A DNA stretch of 64,000 nucleotides, taken from assembly GCA_963082975.1 (NCBI GenBank), contig OY720349.1:67950501-68014500 (forward strand), written 5' to 3'. The notes beneath the pieces are model-generated. The model had not been told where the DNA came from. It did not search any database and saw only the letters and a program-made list of their open reading frames with translations. Made by a program: the position numbers and the translations under genes. Every line of letters starts with the position of its first letter. Position 1 is the first letter of the stretch. This DNA is from Labia minor (taxonomy: Eukaryota > Arthropoda > Insecta > Dermaptera > Spongiphoridae). This document shows, piece after piece, positions 24,278 to 34,107 of the stretch.

Positions 24278-24357
24278 TTAACTAAGTAATTATAAAATGA
24301 AGTAAAATAAAGAAATTATAAAAACAAAAAAATATTTAGTTAAATCAAATCGATGAT

Positions 24358-24845
24358 TTAAAACTCATTTGAATGTGATTGATCTAGTTGAAAAGAGTTA
24401 TCTATTTCAATATTTCTATTATCATTTGAGTCTATTTTAGGATCAATTCCATGTCGTCTTTTGATATGATCAAATAAATTACCTTTCTGTTTAGATCTTT
24501 TAGGACAATAAGGACATCGAAATTGGGGATCAACACCACACTCGTATCTTAAATGAAACATCATTGTGTTTTTATACTGATAAGATCGAGTACATTTCGG
24601 GCATTTAAATACATTTAAAGAATCTTTGGACTTGTGATATTGTGAAATGATATGACATTTAAAGTCTTCTTCTGTTTCAAAAGCAGCATTACATGGTATA
24701 CATCGTTTGTCAAAAAGAGTTTTCGAATAGATTTTATTTGGTTTTAGCATGGAAAAATTTGGAGAGGCGGAGTCCATCTCAGAAGAAAATTGCTGAACGG
24801 CACTTTCACTTCCACTTCGATTGTCATCAGATTCAGAAAAAATGT
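24358..24845 (-). CDS. lola: Lola-type alternative 3' exon with extra N-terminal finger (type A)
   Basis: The acceptor AAATTTTTTTCAG (AG at 24847-24846) opens on DIFSESDDNRSGSESAVQQF, an acidic Ser-rich leader continuing well upstream of the first internal ATG. A lone finger comes first, CIPCNAAFETEEDFKCHIISQYH (C-x2-C-x12-H-x5-H). The usual pair follows: C2HC (CPKCTRSYQYKNTMMFHL, YEC) and C2H2 (CPYCPKRSKQKGNLFDH, RH). A 30-residue Asp/Asn/Ser-rich tail ends SHSNEF. It adds 162 residues. The linker YECGVDPQF and KQKGN are type A. It marks the change from the short two-finger exons distally to the longer multi-finger exons proximally. Confidence 0.9.
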
Positions 24846-26763
24846 CTGAAAAAAATTTATTAGGATTATAATATGTATTTTAAGAAAAATACAATTTAGA
24901 TTAGAGGAAAGAGTCATTTTTAGAGAAGATGTCTACGATTAAAAAACATCCCAAAATATATATCTAATTTTTATAAAATGTTTAATTTTAAATTTATATA
25001 TAAAAAGAGCTAATATATAATCTAAATTTCACAAAAATTCACTTCAATCAATTATCAATATGATCAATTAAATGATATACAATTGTGACCCTGAAAATGT
25101 ATACACTGTTATGCGTGAGCAGATTTAGGGCTAAGAACATCGTATATTTTCTTCAAGATGAAGATCCTCGCGACCATCATTATGATTTGAGTTATAAATT
25201 CTTAAAGTTTGGATCAAAATGAGCATCCATTTTAACATCTCTCTTTCATTCATTTGTATTTTTAATCCGTAATCGATCTTTTTTAAAATATCTATATTTT
25301 TTTGGGGGACATCCTCAATATGTGTATATATATTATACACACACACACACACACAATTTTTCAAGCATTCTGAATTACAAAGACTATTATTATTTTTGAT
25401 ATTAATAATTTTTGATTAAATTATTAAGTATTTATTTCTTTTTTAAATTAATTATTATTATCGTCGTAATTAATCTACAAAATTCATTAAATAAATTACT
25501 TAAATATTAGTTAAAATTTAAAAAAAGGAAGATTCTTTAAAAATAAATTTATTTTTTAAATAGTTTAATAAAAAAAGATTAAGCTTAATTCAAATTTTGC
25601 TATAGAAACTAGAGGAGTATAAGTAATGAGATAAACGTAGTGGATATCATTGTTCTTGAAACCTTAAAACGTAAAGAAATTCAAAAATCTCTTATTCGGT
25701 TGTTTTTACCGACCGACGATAGTAAGGGAGGTATTGTTTGTTTGTTTTTTATCATATAATAGTAGTAGCAGTCTGCTTGAGTCTTAGCAAGCGTACGGTA
25801 CTTGATAACGACTGTAGAATAAGCAGTTGAAACGTTGTAAATTTATTTTACTAACATAAAATGGATTATACAAATACATATGTGAGGTATTAATAAAGTA
25901 AAGTATCCCTTTAATAGTAGAACTCTCAATTTTGCAGCTCTCGGATGTGAATGTGAAGATACTTACAAATAACAAAATAACAAAATGACAATAAAATAAA
26001 AATCAATAATATTAAAAATTGTTTATTTTTATTAATAAATAAAAAATAATTAAATTAATTTTATGATTATAAATATATAATAAAGGTAAAAAAAAACCAA
26101 TCAATTTATTTATTATTTAAAAAAAGTTATAATTTATTTTTAAACTTCAAAAGAAACATAGATTTAAGAATATGATGTATAAAAATGATTAGGATTATTT
26201 CATCAAAATTTTATGTTTATAGAACTGAGTCTTTTAATCGATTAAAGTAAAGTATGTACGTTTATCTGTATAGAGAGAATATTTTTGTACCTGCCGATGA
26301 ATATATTTTAAATTACTCATACAGTAAGAGAGATAGTATGAAATACCAAACATTATTTATTTATTTAATCAAAAATAAAATAAAAAGAATCAAATGTTAT
26401 TATGTAAACTAAAGTTAGAATTGAAAATATGTATAAAAGGTAATAAGAATAATATTTACTTAAATTAGTATATTTATTTTGAGCAAATTCACATATAAAA
26501 ATTATTCTTATTAAGTTTTATAAGTGTTTTTAAATTTTAATTTATAAAATACACAGAATAAAAATTTATTTTTTTTTTTTTTTTTTTTTTTTTAAGAAAA
26601 TAAAATTATTTTTATTAGATTATTAATGAATAATTTTAATCAATTTTTTATATTTAAAAATTTTAAATTCTTTAAAATACGTAATTATACATAATTGTAA
26701 ATTACTAAATGTCTTTCTTAAGACATTGAACAAACTTTATTCTCTTTACTTAAATGTCTAAAG

Positions 26764-26905
26764 CAGGGATGAGCAACCCGCCACGGTCTACATGCGATTT
26801 GTTTAAGTTTTAATAAATAATAATTTTTTTTTTCTGTGGCCCGCTAAGCTAAACTTTCGTTTAGCACTTTAATAAAAAAGGTTGCTCCCCCCCCCCCCTG
26901 GACTA
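26764..26905. mobile_element. Short hAT-type MITE, 142 bp, with exact 8-bp target duplication
   Basis: GTCTAAAG occurs exactly at 26756-26763 and 26906-26913. The left terminus is CAGGGATGAGCAACC. The right terminus, read inward, contains a run of G followed by GAGCAACC. The inner CTGTGGCCCGC is a common hAT MITE theme. A C run of 13 near the right end is a likely slippage product. Confidence 0.78.
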
Positions 26906-27289
26906 GTCTAAAGAGATCTGATAGGATTTTAACAAATCATAGCTTAATTTTTAAATACAGGAATATTAATTATCATAGTTTTTTTTAAATTATTTTGATT
27001 GGATTTTGAGATCTATTCCCAAATAAGCCAGCTTTCAAATTAAATAGAATATAATTATATATAATCTTAAAACTAAATGAACTTATTAGTCGTAATTACA
27101 TTAACCTAACATAATGGAAATGGAGTATTTAATTTCTAACACAGTTAATTAAAAGGAACTTTCAAAATCATATATCAATACTATTCCTATATTTTCTTAT
27201 AAAGGTTTTCAAAATCTACAACTTGAATTATGTATTTCTATATGTAGATAATATTTTTATATTTATGTCTATTAAACAAATAATACATA

Positions 27290-27850
27290 TATTGGGTTGG
27301 CAACTCGGTCATTGCCGATTTCATTCATAGATGACTTCAGTTGAATTTTTAGGTTTACCGACGTAGTCCAAATGTAAAACACATTTTGGTATTTGATAGT
27401 TGGCAATTCAGCTGTCAATCACTAAAAAAAATTTTTTGATCGGTTCCGTAGTTTTCGTTTGACGTTCATTGAAAAATGAAAGATCAAAAAGGAACATTTT
27501 CGTCATATTTTGCTTTTTTTATTTCCGCAAAGGGAAAAACGCATCGCAAGCTCATAAAAAGTTAAATGTTGTTTATGGCGACGAAACCTTAAAGGAACGG
27601 CAGTGACAAAATTGGTTTGCCAAATTTCGTTTTGGGGATTTTTCACTCAAAGATGAAAAACACTCTGGTCGTCCAGTTAAAGTTGATGACGACCTAATCA
27701 AAGCAATAATCGAAATGCTGCCTGAAAGATGGCAAAAGGTCATTGATCAAAATGAGCAATACATTACAGAATAAAGTTATTTAGTTCCATGAAAAAATTG
27801 TCTTTGATTTTCTTAAAAAAAACGGCAATGACTTAGTTGCCAACCTAATA
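27290..27850 (+). mobile_element. Internally deleted mariner-family transposon
   Basis: Inverted termini TTGGGTTGGCAACTCGGTCA and the complement of TGACTTAGTTGCCAACCTAA are flanked by TA. The plus strand keeps the N-terminal helix-turn-helix part of a mariner transposase (KGKNASQAHKKLNVVYGDE, then QNWFAKFRFGDFSLKDE, HSGRPV). It jumps straight to the C-terminal LPERWQKVIDQNEQYI. The whole DDD catalytic middle is absent, and a stop lies inside the first part. It is dead and non-autonomous; full-length relatives are about 1.3 kb. Confidence 0.87.
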
Positions 27851-27949
27851 TATATCAGTATACATTTGCTGTTCTGAAAAGAATAGTTTCATAATCACAA
27901 TCTGATATTATACTATTAATAACACCAGAACAGATCATGTGAAAATCGA

Positions 27950-28068
27950 TGTTAAAGGTACATATCAAGAAGAACGTGATGGAGACATTGACATCCGAGC
28001 ACAAAAGTACATAGATAGGGATTTCTTCGTATCATTAAAAGTTTACATTTTTCACATCATCTCTGGTC
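27950..28068 (-). pseudogene. Possible decayed lola-type exon
   Basis: The minus-strand acceptor-like GTTAGTTATTTTCAG (AG at 28070-28069) precedes a stretch whose translation includes CEKCKLLMI and then RNPYLCTFVLGC. These resemble CEPCGKLF and RPFVCTYC of the neighbouring exon at 33917 with the middle deleted. The frame is not the shared phase-1 frame and a stop precedes the first cysteine, so if it is a relic it is dead. Confidence 0.28.
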
Positions 28069-28226
28069 CTGAAAATAACTAACCACACATCTTGTCTATT
28101 ATTTTTATAATATTTGGAATAAATCTCTATCTAGATTATTTTATAAAAAAAAGATGTATGGTTATTTTCATAATATATGTAAAATAATTATAAAAATTAT
28201 CCATTGTTTTTGATAATATTTTAATT

Positions 28227-28516
28227 TTAAGGTGGACTGCATTTTTTCGTTAAATGCAATAATAAAGAACGTTTCGATCGATAAACACGATAACATATTT
28301 GACATACAAAATCGGGTTGAATTTTAATATGTCGACTATTGATATGGCTTTTCAATAATCCTTTAGTATTGCATCGATGATCACAATATATACAAGCAAA
28401 TGGTCGATTTTTGCCGCATTGATAGCGTGAATGGTGGTATAATGAGCCACGGTTCTTGAAATTTTTCCCACATTTGTGACATATATGTGCGGATTCATTG
28501 ATTTTCAGATATCCAC
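28227..28516 (-). CDS. lola: Lola-type alternative 3' exon with three fingers
   Basis: The acceptor is TTTTTTTATTTCCAG (AG at 28518-28517). The frame is GGYLKINESAHI, then CHKCGKNFKNRGSLYHH with YQC (C2HC), CIYCDHRCNTKGLLKSH with RH (C2H2), and a third CQICYRVYRSKRSLLLH ending KKC (C2HC), then SPP and the stop. It gives 96 residues. The third, C-terminal C2HC half-pair with no C2H2 partner is unusual in the array and may be what remains of a four-finger ancestor. The linker YQCGKNRPF resembles YNCGNKRPF in the exon at 33917, so these two form a third subgroup. The upstream part of the longer open frame is TA-repeat intron. Confidence 0.87.
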
Positions 28517-28612
28517 CTGGAAATAAAAAAAAATATTTATTAGAATATATATATATATATATGGAATCAAAAAAATTCAAATTTCTTTACTATCTTGTGT
28601 ATACTTCTTTAA

Positions 28613-28798
28613 TTGAAGAATAGTCGTATATTGGAAGATCTTATTCAGAGAGTAGATAAAATTACTCTACTACCTAGCACATTTGAACATGTGGAGGGAG
28701 CGTTGCCTGAGCATACAAAAAGGATAAATTTAGATTTTTGGAGTTCGGTTCGGTTGGAGGGAATCTTTTCAATTTTAGAGTATTATCGTAATGTGTAA
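28613..28798 (+). other. Unassigned open frame of balanced composition
   Basis: The stretch is clearly less AT-rich than its surroundings and is open on the plus strand, opposite to lola: EDLIQRVDKITLLPSTFEHV..., then INLDFWSSVRLEGIFSILEYY, with a stop at 28796-28798. The residue mix looks protein-like. It lies about 100 bases upstream of the acceptor of the exon at 28227. I do not recognise it. It could be a fragment of a transposon gene or of a displaced host exon. Confidence 0.25.
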
Positions 28799-30152
28799 TT
28801 TAAAAATACAAATTTTTCAAAAAAAAAAAAAACAAAAAAAACAATTAAGTTTTGGTTTAATTATCAAAAAATCAAAATTAAATTTACTAAAGTTACAATT
28901 GTCAATATTTGGAATGAAATGAATGGATTCAGTGGTACTGACTAAAAATAAGTAACATTAATCTCAAATTTGATTAAATTTCATTATAATTTCAAACTTT
29001 ATTAACTAAACATAAATAAATAAAATAATAATAGTGTGTTACATTATATTCGTCAATTAAATAATTATAAAGTAATTGAATAAATAAGCATTTTATTGAA
29101 TATATAAATATAAAGTTGTTGATTATTTATTTTAATTTACAATTTTAGAGTTAAGAGGAGAATGAGAGAGGGAATTATTTATTTTGAATGTAAAATTAAC
29201 AAATTTACAAAAATTTCTTATTTCAATTTTAGAAATTTTTAGAAATATCAAAATATATTTGAATTTATTTTTTTATAAAAACAGAAAGAAAACATTACAT
29301 TTTTTTTATATAAAACTTAAAACCCGTCTGTTTATTTTTATTATATTTTATTTTTTTTTTTTGTAATTAGTTAGGCACATAATAGTGGAGTATCTGGAAC
29401 AACGAGCTATCGCTCGACCCTTTAAAAGATATTGATATACAATACTTTAATTATTTATTACAATTATTAAAGGTTACATCATTGCATCAATCTGAATAAA
29501 ATGAATGGAACTTGGGGTCCTCAATAATAATAAATAATATTAAAAAAATGTAAATAATATTTTAGTGAAAAAATATTAAATTAATTAATAAAAGGACAAT
29601 GAATTAATAAATATAAATTAATAATTTAATAAAAATTAAACGGGAATAGATAAAAAAAAACCAAAAAATTAACTAATAAAAATGTATAAGAATTAAGAAA
29701 AAATTAAATGACAAAACAGATTAAAAACTATTTTTAAAATATCATAAATAAACTTACAATGTTAGCAAGAGAAATAAGAAAACTTTTAGATTTTTATATT
29801 ATTAAAATAAATATTTTTGATTTTACTTCGAAATTAAATAAAAAATTTTAAAATATTTTAAATATAAAAAAATATTAATACATTTTCAATTAAAAAAGAA
29901 TGACAAGAGGCAAATATGGATGACTTAGTGACGTCATATAAATTTAAATTAAGAAAAAACTAATGAAGATAATTTTTTCTCCAGGTTGAAACCAATACAG
30001 ATCAATTTGTATTTATAAATATTATGGATGTGTGAATTTCAAAAAAATTCTTCGAGCGGTTAATTAATAAATTAATTAAAAAATAGACAAATATATATAT
30101 ATACAATTTTTGCTAGTATAATAAGATAAGATATGTCTGGCGTTTACTTTTC

Positions 30153-30332
30153 ACTTAAGTCACATAATCATTAAATATTTTAAGAGCTGATATAAAAATT
30201 CCTAATCAGAATATTTTGATTGTTCGGTAAGTAATTTCGTTTTTTCAGCCTTAGAATTTAATTTTTTTTTTAGAACTCGATATTACACTTAAGTCACATA
30301 ATCATTAAATATTTTAAGAGCTGATATAAAAA
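30153..30332. repeat. Direct repeat pair, about 47 bp units
   Basis: CACTTAAGTCACATAATCAT and the following 27 bases to GATATAAAAA occur at about 30153-30199 and again, identically, at about 30287-30332. The lack of divergence suggests a recent local duplication. Confidence 0.7.
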
Positions 30333-30408
30333 GGGATATGTGTGAAAAAGTTCAATTGAATCTACGTAATAGTTTTTGGTTGAAGCCCTTGTAAATATCA
30401 AATTATTG

Positions 30409-30490
30409 AGGGACCTTCAAAAAGTATAAAAACATCAAAACCTCGACATCGAAAATTTTCGTGATCGCAATACTATCTCTGGCGAGATTG
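30409..30490 (+). repeat. Repeat family A, 3' fragment
   Basis: GGACCTTCAAAAAGTATAAA through GATCGCAATACTATCTCTGG and CGAGATTG. Only the last 80 or so bases of repeat A are present, truncated on the 5' side. Confidence 0.7.
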
Positions 30491-30687
30491 TATAAACATA
30501 ATTATTAAATTTAATACCTTATCAATTTCCTATCTATCTACCTCTAATCCCATTATTTACATGTTAAGGCGTTTAGCCCTGTTTCACATTACGCTCTACT
30601 CTGATAGAACGTATCCGCCGCGTTAAGCGAGGTCTTACTGTATATATATATATATAAAGAAAAGATGTTTTCAATGGTTTTATAAAA

Positions 30688-31325
30688 ATTAGCTGGAGTG
30701 TCTCCACTCGACTATCGCGCAAATTTCAATTGGATTAATTAACAGTTATATTATATTATATTTAAATTATATTTAATTAATTATAAATTATAAATTAAAA
30801 TTAATAGATAATATTTATTAAACCAGCGCATGTTTGGCTCTTTGTTGATGGCACCTCGTCACATGTTGGCGCGTGAAATTTGCAGTGTTAAAAAATAAAT
30901 TCTGGTACTTAGAGCGATTCAATCAAGCTGAAATTCTATATATAGCAGTTTTATACAATTATTAATCATGTGAAAAATTATCAAACATATATCTTTATTT
31001 TTACGGTCACTTTAGAAGAAAAAAAATCAAAACGTTGTAAGTAATGACCCTCTTCCGGTTGAGCTACATTTCTCAAAAGTTGATAGAAAACTAAGAATTT
31101 TTAATAATGATCATGTACCAAATTTCATCATTCTAACTCAAACCGTTTTTGCGTAATCTTGGTTACATACATACACACACACACACACGCACACACACAG
31201 ATAGAGACAGACAGACATTTTTCTCAACCTTAGTGAAAGTGATTCAGGAACCTTCAAAACGTATAAAAACATCAAAATCTCGACATCGAAAATTTATGTG
31301 ATCGCAATACTATCTGTGGCCAGAT
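30688..31325 (+). repeat. Repeat family A, copy 3
   Basis: Collinear with the copies at 2562 and 7739, from TTAGCTGGAGTGTCTCCACT to ATCGCAATACTATCTG. The internal microsatellite is longer here (CACACA, CGCACA, GACAGACA at 31170-31216). The terminal GGCGAGAT is changed to GGCCAGAT. Confidence 0.75.
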
Positions 31326-31535
31326 GAAGTTAATTGGTATAATAACTAGAAAATTAATATCAATATTTATTTGCCTTAATTATTTACTATTTATTTATTG
31401 ATCATCAAATTTGTATTAAATTCTATTAATCTTCTAAATTAATCATCAAAATTAAACTTCTAAATAACTCATTAAAGTCTCTATTAATGTAATATATATA
31501 TATATAATATTAATATATAAAATATAAAATAGGGC

Positions 31536-32151
31536 TATGGTACATAGTATTTTGTTGAAAGTAGTAAAAGGTTTTCATCCATTTTGTTTCAATCAGTATA
31601 TTCTATATATAAAAGGCAATGTCTGTGTGTCTGTCAAATACTCAAAAACTACCCGTCCGATTACGGTGAAACTTTCAGGGATTGTTGTGGGCATCCCAGG
31701 GAAGGTTTTAATCTATATATATAAAAGGCAATGTCTGTGTGTCTGTCTGTGTTATTGTTTTGTGTTTTGTACATATATATGTAAAATAAAGAACAAACAG
31801 AAATAAGAAAATAAATTTTAATTAATATTATAATTTATAAAAAAAAATAATGTTCATAAACTTAGAATATTAATTATTTAATTAATTAAAATCTACTTAA
31901 ATAAAATATATTAGTAAATATATAAATAATAATATGAAATAGTCAATAAATCTTATTTATTATACTAGGAAAATTTGTTGTTGATTAAATTAAAATATAT
32001 TTTCCTAGAAAACAAATATATGTCTTATCTACTTATACTGATTGAAACAAAATGGATGAAAACCTTTTACATACAGACTTTCAACCAAATACCATGTATC
32101 ACTCGGGGGTACAGGGGGCGGAGCCCCCGTCTAGATGTGAGGAGCAGCTAG
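31536..32151 (+). mobile_element. Non-autonomous Helitron sequence, rearranged
   Basis: The right end has the Helitron signature: a GC hairpin GGGGGCGGAGCCCCC at 32114-32128, about 20 bases of spacer, then the terminal CTAG (32148-32151) followed by T. Two tandem copies of the likely 5' terminus, TCTATATATAAAAGGCAATG and a close variant, start at 31602 and 31712. About 65 bases at 31536-31600 are the reverse complement of 32030-32095 (shared TTTTCATCCATTTTGTTTCA), so a 3'-end fragment lies inverted on the left. The phrase ACCCGTCCGATTACGG is a feature I associate with insect Helitron ends. There is no Rep/helicase gene. Confidence 0.72.
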
Positions 32152-32195
32152 TATTAAATAAAACATTAATTTATTTTTATGTTCTTATGTTATAT

Positions 32196-32880
32196 CTATC
32201 TATCTATGTGGTTCAATGATACTCGAAAGTTCTTGGCCGCAACAAGTGTCCTGAGCCCCTGTTCCATCTCTCTTACGTCCTTTCCTACGCATCCTTGGTC
32301 TTCCAAGCGGATGTTTTCCAATCGATCTCCCCACCAATATCTTTTTTTCTCCCAGTCTAGCCACGTGCCCCGCCTATCGCAGCCTTCTAGCTTTAATAAC
32401 CTTAACTATTCCTGGAGATGCACTGAAGTCATGCAATTCCTTGTTATGCAGTCTCCGCCATTCCCTGGTGTCCTCATCTTTCTTTGGCCCATAAATGCTG
32501 GGAAGAATCCTATTCTCAAATACTCTGAATCTACTCTCATCTCCCAGGGTCATAGACCATGCCTCACACCCATATAATACAAAAGACAAAATAATTGTTT
32601 TATATATTTTAATTTTGATTCCCTTTGATCATAATTTTGATGTGAGATAAGCCTCTTTACTGCATGATAACAGGAGGCGTTTCCCGATTGCAATCTCGCT
32701 TTAAACTCATCTCGAATATTATTATGTTTTGTTATCACAGTACCTAAGTATTTAAATTTTTCTACATTTTCAAATTCTATATCTTGTATATTAAGATTTT
32801 GTGTGTTAATACTATTCCTCTCTGTGTAAATATCTTAATTAATGTTGATCGATTTGGCCTGAACTCGCAATGATATCTCC
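32196..32880 (-). pseudogene. 3' end of a non-LTR retrotransposon (reverse transcriptase C-terminus)
   Basis: On the minus strand, three frames joined by small frameshifts spell the C-terminal part of a LINE reverse transcriptase ORF: VEKFKYLGTVIT, then SFVLYGCEAWSMTL, FENRILPSIYGPKKDE, WRRLHNKELHDF, and RWAGHVARLGEKKRYWWGDR. The YLGxxIT, LYGCExW and WxGHVxR strings are characteristic. A (TATC)n microsatellite at 32196-32208 sits where the element's 3' tail would be. It is 5' truncated and frameshifted, a dead insertion immediately next to the Helitron end. Confidence 0.85.
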
Positions 32881-33916
32881 TAATATTTCCTCCGCCTATG
32901 GTTCTTAAGTATTTTCTATGTTTTAATAGAGAAATAGAGTATAATATTTCTTGATCATTTCATTTTGATATTTTATTTTCATTGCTTGATTTTTATTATT
33001 GAATATTTTTAATTATAATGAGAGAAATTTGAGAAAATGCAAATTTAGAGACTTGAGACAATTTATAAAAATTAACGGTACAAAACTATAGATAAATAGA
33101 TAGATAGATTAACAATATATACATTCATTAATAGTATTAATTTAAATTAATTGATTTATTTGTTTTTTAAGTTCATTTATTAATTTTTTTAGATCATTGT
33201 TAATTCCCTCCGAGAGGCTCTTGAATGAACAATACGGAGCATTATATATATAAACTTTAAAAAATTAATTTCTGCGGTTATTGATTAAATATCAATAAAA
33301 TTTATATCCTATGTTACTCTAGAGGTATATAAGAAGAATATTGTGATGTAATTTCATATATTATATGGAGTAGAGATTAATTACTTTTTTTTTGTATGAC
33401 TTACATCTAATTTAATGTAATTTACATTACATAAATAAATCTGGCTATGCATAATTAAATCTGATTTAGATAACATACTTTTATTATATTTTATATTTAC
33501 TAACATATAATGTTTACAATATGGTTTAAAAATATTTTTATTTTCAAAATAAGGTATAAAGAGTTATAAAATATCTCACAAAAGTTAATTAACAAATATA
33601 TTCAAAAAAATTACATTTACACCAAATAACAAAGGCAACAAAAAATCATCCATTGGGCAGTCTTTTCAAATAACTATCTAGAAATATCCCTTCTATTCTC
33701 ACCTCTTCAGATGTTCAAAAATTTTATTTCTTTTATTTACAACTACTTTATAATTAATAAATGTTATATTATATTCTAATGATACCTGTTAATAAAACAG
33801 ATGAACAGATTGAGTATTATTGAGTATTATAAAATATAAAAAAATATTCTCTCTAGTAAATTATAATTAAATAATAATCACTCACATATTATTTTAGAGT
33901 TAGAGCATTAAAATTG

Positions 33917-34107
33917 TTAATTCCAAACCATATTTATAGTATGTTTTTTCTTAATATGTACCCTTATTAAGTCTTTTGTATTACTTCGATATTCGCAATA
34001 AGTACATACAAAAGGACGTTTGTTGCCACAATTATAACGTTTATGATGTTGTAATGAATTTATAGTCTTGAACAATTTTCCACAAGGTTCACAAAATATT
34101 CTATTAT
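33917..34107 (-). CDS. lola: Lola-type alternative 3' exon, two zinc fingers (CGNKRPF subgroup)
   Basis: The acceptor is CAATTTATTTTTCAG (AG at 34109-34108). The short frame DNRIF leads directly into CEPCGKLFKTINSLQHH with YNC (C2HC) and CTYCEYRSNTKDLIRVH with KH (C2H2), then TINMVWN. It adds 63 residues with all zinc ligands intact. The linker YNCGNKRPF and CTYCEYRSNTK resemble the first two fingers of the exon at 28227 and the first unit of the four-finger exons further upstream (for example CDYCEYRSKWK at 46255). So it looks like a first unit that lost, or never had, the second pair. Confidence 0.87.

Larger units (their letters stand above)
22250..24357. other. Intron; holds a piggyBac derivative
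   Basis: Besides the piggyBac remnant at 23790-24277 there are a CT microsatellite at 22724-22744, an A run of about 29 at 22951-22979 and a TA run near 23390. Nothing else recognised. Confidence 0.5.
24846..28226. other. Intron; holds a hAT MITE, a mariner relic and a possible decayed exon
   Basis: Items at 26764-26905, 27290-27850 and 27950-28068 are listed separately. A minus-strand frame at 25131-25364 begins in a CA repeat and shows no motif. A less AT-rich stretch at 25620-25975 is open on the minus strand (25784-25975) but matches nothing I know. Confidence 0.45.
28517..33916. other. Long intron; holds repeat A copies, Helitron ends and a LINE fragment
   Basis: Listed separately: an unassigned plus-strand frame at 28613-28798, direct repeats at 30153 and 30287, repeat A at 30409-30490 and 30688-31325, Helitron sequence at 31536-32151 and LINE at 32196-32880. 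The remainder is AT-rich. This is one of the two longest exon-free stretches, and insertions account for much of it. Confidence 0.5.

Noticed and set aside
25131-25364. Minus-strand frame starting in a CA repeat (MKNCVCVCVYN...)
   Set aside because: The start is microsatellite-encoded and the rest has no motif. Phase-1 entry from the nearest AG gives only about 23 codons.
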